Assembly (NCBI GenBank): GCA_963742535.1
Contig: CAVUMC010000002.1
Location: 2,046,001 to 2,110,000 of the forward strand
Origin: VRUE01 sp963742535
GTDB taxonomy: Bacteria; Actinomycetota; Thermoleophilia; Solirubrobacterales; 70-9
Direction: 5' to 3'
DNA: 64,000 bases
Below, piece after piece: positions 59,510-64,000 of this stretch. Numbering within the stretch: the stretch's first letter is position 1; each line of letters begins with the position of its first letter. A program made the translations under genes and the position numbers. Below the pieces are notes generated by a model. It was not told the DNA's origin. It saw nothing but the letters and a program-made list of their open reading frames with translations, and searched no databases.

Positions 59510-59695
59510 TTAGCCGGTGCGAGCCCCGTGCCGTTGCTGCTGACCGGCCATGCTGCGCAGTGAGGTCTCAAAGAGGGACCTGTCGATGCGGCCGTGGAAG
59601 ATGGGTATGCCCATCTCCATGCACTTGCCGATCACCTCCTGTCGCTTCATCTGAAGCTCCTCGGCAAGCTCGGACGGAGTGAGGTGATTGGCCAC
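59510..59695 (-). CDS. small HTH-like protein, 61 aa
   Basis: A GTG start with a GGGAGG box. The protein reads MANHLTPSELAEELQMKRQE, then VIGKCMEMGIPIFHGRIDRS and LFETSLRSM. The pattern T-x-x-ELAEEL-x-x-x-EVI-KCMEMG-IP resembles the N-terminal winged/IF2N-like or small DNA-binding fold seen in actinobacteria. It may bind nucleic acid. It lies just upstream of the acyl-CoA ligase gene (26 bp). Confidence 0.7.
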   Translation of the reverse strand: MANHLTPSELAEELQMKRQEVIGKCMEMGIPIFHGRIDRSLFETSLRSMAGQQQRHGARTG

Positions 59696-59852
59696 GCGGA
59701 CCTCCCTTATCGTTGAAACTGGGTAGGCATTGTTTACTCCCGGTCGCGGACGCTGTCAACCGGAATTCGCCGCGCAAGCGGAGCCCGCTAGCCGGAGCCG
59801 GGATAATGCAGTGGTGCCGAGTGCCACCGAGAGCAAAGCCCCGGAGCCGGCG

Positions 59853-60563
59853 ATGGTGCCGATCCCGAGGCGGGGCCGGATTTGGATCATCCTCGCCCTC
59901 GGCATCGGAGTTCTGGTGCTCGGTTACGCGATAGTCAGCATCTCCACTCAGAAGGCGGGCAAAGCCGTTGTCCACCTGGCCGGCATCTCCGAAGCGCAGG
60001 AAATCTTCGGTGGCGTGCCCCAGGAAGGGGATCGGCTCGGCTCCTCCGACGCGCCGGTGACGATCCAGATCTTCAATGACCTGCAGTGCTCGAGCTGTCG
60101 CGAGGACTTCCTCAGCACGATCCCCGGCTTGGTCAATGGCTACGTGCGGCCGGGAGATGTGAAGCTCCTCTACCGCCACTACTCGAACAGCGAAAGCCCG
60201 GAGGAGCTTGGCTTCTACGGGGCTGAGGCGGCCGCGGATCAGGGCTATGGCTGGCAGTACACCTATCTCTTCTTCCGCAACCAGGGCGAAGCCGAACGCT
60301 TTGGCATCGACCAGGACTTCCTCGACTCGGTAGCTGGCGGAATCGAGGAATTGAACGAGCCCGAATGGCTCGAATACCTGGAAGGCAACGGTGGTCCCAA
60401 CGGCGCGATCAGCAAAAAACTCCAGGGTTACGAGGAACTCGGCCGCGACCTCAGCATTCGCACCGGGCAAGCGGCGATCGTCAGCGGGCCCAGCGGCACC
60501 GAAACGCTCCAGGACGGGCCCACGTTGCAGCAGATCGAAACCGCGATCGAAGCCGTCGAATAG
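59853..60563 (+). CDS. membrane-anchored DsbA-like thioredoxin-fold protein
   Basis: 236 residues from the ATG at 59853, chosen because GGAG lies 6 nt upstream and the TM anchor follows at once (RIWIILALGIGVLVLGYAIV, residues 9-29). The DsbA-type domain has the redox site Cys79-Ser-Ser-Cys82 in FNDLQCSSCREDF. A helical insert ends with TGQAAIVSGPSGTETLQDG, which supplies the cis-Pro-like loop. Likely an extracytoplasmic thiol oxidoreductase. GTG codons at 59811 and 59814 are alternative starts. Confidence 0.85.
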   Translation: MVPIPRRGRIWIILALGIGVLVLGYAIVSISTQKAGKAVVHLAGISEAQEIFGGVPQEGDRLGSSDAPVTIQIFNDLQCSSCREDFLSTIPGLVNGYVRPGDVKLLYRHYSNSESPEELGFYGAEAAADQGYGWQYTYLFFRNQGEAERFGIDQDFLDSVAGGIEELNEPEWLEYLEGNGGPNGAISKKLQGYEELGRDLSIRTGQAAIVSGPSGTETLQDGPTLQQIETAIEAVE

Positions 60564-60599
60564 CTCCCGGCGCCGCTTCTGGGATAATCGCGAGCCTCT

Positions 60600-60673
60600 C
60601 GGGGCGTGGCGCAGCCTGGTAGCGCGCACCGTTCGGGTCGGTGAGGTCCCCGGTTCAAATCCGGGCGCCCCGA
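60600..60673 (+). tRNA. tRNA-Pro (anticodon CGG)
   Basis: Acceptor CGGGGCG (60600-60606) pairs with CGCCCCG (60666-60672), discriminator A60673. The D-arm is GCGC-AGCCTGGTA-GCGC. The anticodon stem CACCG/CGGUG encloses loop UUCGGGU with anticodon CGG. The T-arm is CCCGG-TTCAAAT-CCGGG. 74 nt, no encoded CCA. A GATAAT box lies 12 nt upstream of the gene. Confidence 0.95.
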
Positions 60674-60692
60674 TGTAGCGATGTACTCCGAC

Positions 60693-62381
60693 TCAGACCG
60701 ACGCCGATGCCGAGGCGTCGGTCGGTTCGAGCTCGCGCAGGTATTGGTGGACGAAGGCGATCGACATGCTGCCTTCGCCAACCGCGGCGGCCACGCGCTT
60801 GACGGGGCCGGAGCGGACGTCACCGCAGGCGAAGATTCCCGGCACGCTCGTCTCCAGCAGGAAGGGGTCGCGGTCGAGACTCCAGCTTGCGGCGGCGCGC
60901 ATCTCGGCGCCGGTCAGCACGTAACCGTGGCGATCGAGGCCGATCGCGGGCGGCAGCCACTCGGTCTCGGCGTCGGCGCCGATGAAGATGAAGAGCCCTG
61001 AGGAGCCAACGGCGCTGACCTCGCCGGAGGCGATCTGGCGGAGATCGATGCCAGCGAGCGATTCATCCCCCTCGACGGCGGCGACTTCAACGCCGAAGGT
61101 GACGTCGATGTTCTCGCGGCTGGCGAGCTGGTCGATCAGATAGCGGGACATGCTCTTCTCCAGCCGGTCGCTCCGGCAGAGGATCGTCACTTTGCGCGCA
61201 TAGGTGGAGAAGAAGAGCGCGGCTTGTCCGGCCGAGTTGCCGGCGCCGATCACGTGGACGTCGAGGCCGTGGACGTTCGGCGCCTCGCTGCGCGCCGCGC
61301 CGTAGGAGACGCCCTTGCCGACGAGCTGGTCAAATCCCTCGATCTGCAGTTGGCGCCAGGTCACACCACAGGCGAGGATGATGGTACGGGCACGCAGGAC
61401 GTCGCCGCCATCGAGGTGGAGCTCGCGGCTCTCCGGGTCGATGCGGGTGATCGAGCGGGTGACGAGGATCTCCGCCCCGAGCCGTCGCGCCTGTTGAAGG
61501 GCGCGGCTCGCCAGTTCATCGCCGGAGACGCCTGAGGGAAAGCCGAGGTAGTTCTCGATCCGTGAGGAGGTCCCGGCTTGGCCGCCGGGGGCCTCGCGCT
61601 CGACGACGATCGTGCGCAGTCCCTCCGAGGCGCCGTAGACGGCGGCCGCGAGCCCGGCCGGTCCGGCGCCGACGATGACCGTGTCGTAGATCGCCTCGGC
61701 GGGCTCGGTGTTCATCCCCAGCAGTTCGGCGACGCGACGGAGGCTCGGACGCACCGCGGTCTTCCCGTCGACGGCACGAATCGCGGGCCAGTCATCGCTG
61801 TCCGGCAAGGTCCCGTCCCAAGCCTTGGTCTCCTCTGGGGCCTCGCCGGTGATCCAGCGATAGGTGACCTGGTTGTGGTCGAGAAAGCGGCGCAGCGCTG
61901 CACAATCGGGATCCCAGCGGTGGCCGACGATGATCGCCCGCGGTGGGGGTGGGTCGGCGGCGAGCCCCTGCAATCCCTGTGAACCGCCCATCCGGTGCGC
62001 GGCGAGCCGGCCGATCTCCCGGGCAACGTCCGGGGCAACCGCGGAAAGCGAGTGGTAAGCAGCCGGTTCGATCCTCATCACCCGCGTCGGCTCGGCGGCG
62101 CGGAAGCCAACCGGGAAGACGGTGCCGAGGACGATTGGGACCTCGCCGAAGACGTCGCCGGGCTGCCGCTCGCCGACGACCCGCTCGATGCCATCAGTCG
62201 TCTTGACCGCCTCGATGTGCCCGTCGAGCACGGCGAAGAGCGCTCGTTCGTCTCCCTCCTGGGCGGCGAACTCGCCGGCGATCAGGCTGATATCTGCTGC
62301 TGCGCGCGAAAGTCGCTCCTGATCGGCCGAAGCGAGCGAGGAGAAAATCGCGACCTCGCTGATCTCCTCCGGGGTAATCAC
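60693..62381 (-). CDS. cNMP-binding domain fused to a thioredoxin reductase-like flavoprotein, CxxC lost
   Basis: 562 residues. A CAP_ED cyclic-nucleotide-like domain (1-about 120: GEFAAQEGDERALFAVLDGH, ERQPGDVFGEVPIV) is followed by a thioredoxin/glutaredoxin-like segment (145-235: AIIVGHRWDPDCAALRRFLD). A TrxR fold comes next, with FAD motif GAGPAG (238-243), the PGGQAGTSSRIENYLGFPSG signature, a second nucleotide motif HVIGAGNSAGQAALF and FACGDVRSGPVKRVA. Where TrxR has VSYCATC this protein has VSYGAAR, so the redox cysteines are missing. Probably not a classical disulfide reductase; it may be a regulator or use a different acceptor. Confidence 0.9.
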   Translation of the reverse strand: MITPEEISEVAIFSSLASADQERLSRAAADISLIAGEFAAQEGDERALFAVLDGHIEAVKTTDGIERVVGERQPGDVFGEVPIVLGTVFPVGFRAAEPTRVMRIEPAAYHSLSAVAPDVAREIGRLAAHRMGGSQGLQGLAADPPPPRAIIVGHRWDPDCAALRRFLDHNQVTYRWITGEAPEETKAWDGTLPDSDDWPAIRAVDGKTAVRPSLRRVAELLGMNTEPAEAIYDTVIVGAGPAGLAAAVYGASEGLRTIVVEREAPGGQAGTSSRIENYLGFPSGVSGDELASRALQQARRLGAEILVTRSITRIDPESRELHLDGGDVLRARTIILACGVTWRQLQIEGFDQLVGKGVSYGAARSEAPNVHGLDVHVIGAGNSAGQAALFFSTYARKVTILCRSDRLEKSMSRYLIDQLASRENIDVTFGVEVAAVEGDESLAGIDLRQIASGEVSAVGSSGLFIFIGADAETEWLPPAIGLDRHGYVLTGAEMRAAASWSLDRDPFLLETSVPGIFACGDVRSGPVKRVAAAVGEGSMSIAFVHQYLRELEPTDASASASV

Positions 62382-62812
62382 GGCGGCAGCCTACTCGGCA
62401 AGAGAATCGCGGTGACGAGCGCACAACCCCCGGCGGCGAGGCCAGCGGCGGTGATACTGAGGGCGAGGCGCCCGGAGCTGTGCGAGGCGACGACGGCGAG
62501 GGCAACGACCTCGCTGACGACCAGGGAGAGCAGCGTCGCCACCGCGTAGGTGGTGGCGATCGGCTGGGCGAGCTCGGGGCGGCGGAAGCGCGCTTTGACC
62601 GGCTCGGGGAGCTGGCGGCCGGGGGAGAAGTAGCGCAGCTCGATCGCCAGGGCGAGCAGGACCACCGGCACGATCTGGGTCACGGCTTCGTAGTAGGCGA
62701 TGCTGGCGTGGCCCTTAACGAGGACGATTACGAGGAGGAAGGCCAGCAGGGGCGCGGCGAAGAGAAAGGTTGCGACGATCGCCACGGCTCGCGCCTGAAT
62801 CCATGCGATCAT
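62378..62812 (-). CDS. four-TM membrane protein
   Basis: 144 residues from ATG at 62812. Four hydrophobic helices: AIVATFLFAAPLLAFLLVIVLV, YYEAVTQIVPVVLLALAIEL, YAVATLLSLVVSEVVALAVV and ALSITAAGLAAGGCALVTAI. The stop overlaps the start of the cNMP/TrxR-like gene by 4 bp, so the two are cotranslated and may be functionally linked. No family recognised. Confidence 0.8.
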   Translation of the reverse strand: MIAWIQARAVAIVATFLFAAPLLAFLLVIVLVKGHASIAYYEAVTQIVPVVLLALAIELRYFSPGRQLPEPVKARFRRPELAQPIATTYAVATLLSLVVSEVVALAVVASHSSGRLALSITAAGLAAGGCALVTAILLPSRLPP

Positions 62813-62884
62813 TTGGCGATCGTAACCCGGGGTTGGGGGTACAGCGCAGCTTTCCTCCCTTTCCCGGGTCTTTTGTTGGGACGT

Positions 62885-63997
62885 ATGCGCAGACTCCTGC
62901 TGATTCCACTGACGCTGGCTTTGCTGGCGCTCACCCCCGCTGTGGCCGGTTCGCTGGTCGGGCCGCCGCGTGGCTTCATCGGCATCTCGCCCCAGGGCTT
63001 TCCCAACGGCGAGGACTACGAACTGATGAGCGAGGCGGGTATCACCTCGGTTCGCCTGCCGCTGAACTGGTCGGAAATCGAGCCCGACGCGCGGGCTCGC
63101 TTCGATCAAAACTGGTCATACCTCGACGGTCAGGTGAAGGCCGCGGCGGAAAACGGGATGATCCCGTTCCTCTTCGTCTGGGGCACACCGGCCTGGGTTT
63201 CGCCCAAGCTCGGCGCGGAACCGATCGCAAGCGCGCGCCAGCGCCAGGAGTGGCTGCGCTTCCTCCGTTCCGCCGTCAATCGCTACGGCCCTCAGGGCAG
63301 CTTCTGGCGCGAAAACCGCGAAGTGCCGCGCCGCCCGGTCCGCCAGTGGGAGATCTGGAACGAGGAGAACATCGTTACCTTCTCCAAGGAACCCGACCCG
63401 GAAGCCTTCGCCAGGTTGATTCGTATCTCGGGTGGCCTCCTGCACCGGATCGAGCCCGGCTCGAGGGTGCTCCTCGGCGGTCTCTTCGGCCGTCCCCTGC
63501 AGATACCGCCCAACGTCGCCTCGGACGGCTTCCTCGCCGATCTCTACCGGGTGCCGGGAATAAAGCGCTACTTCGATGGAGTCGCACTGCACCCCTATGT
63601 CGCCAATGCCACTGCTTTGGAAGGGCAGATCGAGCGCTTGCGCACGGTGATGACTCTCAACGGTGACGCGGCGACGCCGCTCTACGTGACCGAGATGGGC
63701 TGGGGCTCGGATGGTTTCGAGTCGCGCTGGGAGCGCGGGCCCCACGGCCAGGCCCGTGAACTCGATCGCGCCTTTGCGATGCTCACCAGTAACCGTCACC
63801 GCTGGAACATCGGCGGCGTCTGGTGGTTCTCCTGGACCGATCAGGCGGGTTCTTGCCAGTTCTGCGATTCCGCCGGCCTACTCACCTCCCGCCGCGAAGG
63901 CAAGCCCTCGTGGTACCGCTTTAACGCCTGGACTGGCGGCGACGCCGCGACGGTGCCGCGGGCTTCGACACGGGCCCTCCGCGCCACCCGCAACTAA
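62885..63997 (+). CDS. secreted glycoside hydrolase, clan GH-A (GH5/GH39-like)
   Basis: 370 residues from ATG at 62885 with a signal peptide (LLLIPLTLALLALTPAVAG). A TIM-barrel is indicated by EAGITSVRLPLNWSEIEPDA, the acid/base Glu in RQWEIWNEENIVTFSKEPDP (NE motif), DGVALHPYVANA and the nucleophile Glu in LYVTEMGWGSDGF. WNIGGVWWFSWTDQ completes the active-site wall. Both catalytic Glu residues are in place, so it should hydrolyse an extracellular polysaccharide or glycoside. Specificity is unknown. The stop lies at the end of the window. Confidence 0.9.
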   Translation: MRRLLLIPLTLALLALTPAVAGSLVGPPRGFIGISPQGFPNGEDYELMSEAGITSVRLPLNWSEIEPDARARFDQNWSYLDGQVKAAAENGMIPFLFVWGTPAWVSPKLGAEPIASARQRQEWLRFLRSAVNRYGPQGSFWRENREVPRRPVRQWEIWNEENIVTFSKEPDPEAFARLIRISGGLLHRIEPGSRVLLGGLFGRPLQIPPNVASDGFLADLYRVPGIKRYFDGVALHPYVANATALEGQIERLRTVMTLNGDAATPLYVTEMGWGSDGFESRWERGPHGQARELDRAFAMLTSNRHRWNIGGVWWFSWTDQAGSCQFCDSAGLLTSRREGKPSWYRFNAWTGGDAATVPRASTRALRATRN

Positions 63998-64000
63998 CGG

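Overview
The window is high-GC chromosomal DNA of an actinobacterial type. It carries rplJ-rplL-rpoB-rpoC and S10-spc-alpha clusters with Zn-ribbon L33, L36 and S14, an ArsR/DUF899 operon, a FadD15-like acyl-CoA ligase, and secreted proteins of a style common in soil Thermoleophilia (Solirubrobacterales). I infer a Solirubrobacterales-like organism from gene content and composition only. Two essential genes (rplN, adk) each contain one apparent frameshift, so this may be a draft or metagenome-derived assembly.

Region 1 (1-7.5 kb): the 3' end of an acyl-CoA dehydrogenase gene, a tRNA-Glu with an abnormal 24-nt D-loop insertion, and then an integrative island. The island has small DNA-binding proteins, an excisionase-like protein and a tyrosine integrase. 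Its cargo is an AT-richer minus-strand operon (helper protein, three-TM membrane protein, OLD-family ATPase/TOPRIM nuclease) and a Phd/PIN toxin-antitoxin pair. The operon is the best candidate here for an undescribed defence system. A degenerate copy of the tRNA 3' end near 7467 may mark the far junction.

Region 2 (7.8-14.5 kb): two coupled secreted proteins (a three-module protein and an NHL propeller), an autoregulated ArsR-DUF899-small protein-SRPBCC operon, and a methyltransferase.

Region 3 (14.5-26.1 kb): rpmG-secE-nusG-rplK-rplA-(L10 leader)-rplJ-rplL-rpoB-rpoC in standard order.

Region 4 (26.1-34.6 kb): a repeat-rich surface protein, a flavin monooxygenase, and a broken str operon. 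rpsL and rpsG lie on the minus strand behind a membrane-protein gene, and fusA-tuf diverge from them on the plus strand.

Region 5 (34.6-50.8 kb): the S10-spc-alpha super-cluster rpsJ to rplQ with secY, adk and map. infA is absent from its usual place between map and rpmJ, where two large palindromes sit instead. Several ribosomal proteins carry long low-complexity extensions: an RGG-like tail on S3 and acidic Ala/Glu-rich extensions on L10, L5, S5 and S17.

Region 6 (50.8-64 kb): truA-ligA-surE on the minus strand, a PBP4-type carboxypeptidase, a patatin-like lipase, a FadD-type acyl-CoA ligase, a membrane-anchored DsbA-like protein, tRNA-Pro, a cNMP-binding/TrxR-like fusion lacking the redox CxxC, and a secreted glycoside hydrolase.

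Six long imperfect palindromes of 103-151 bp lie at gene 3' ends, three of the four loci being between convergent genes. Three share a 70-nt core, two share another layout and one stands alone. They look like an undescribed family of interspersed palindromic repeats.
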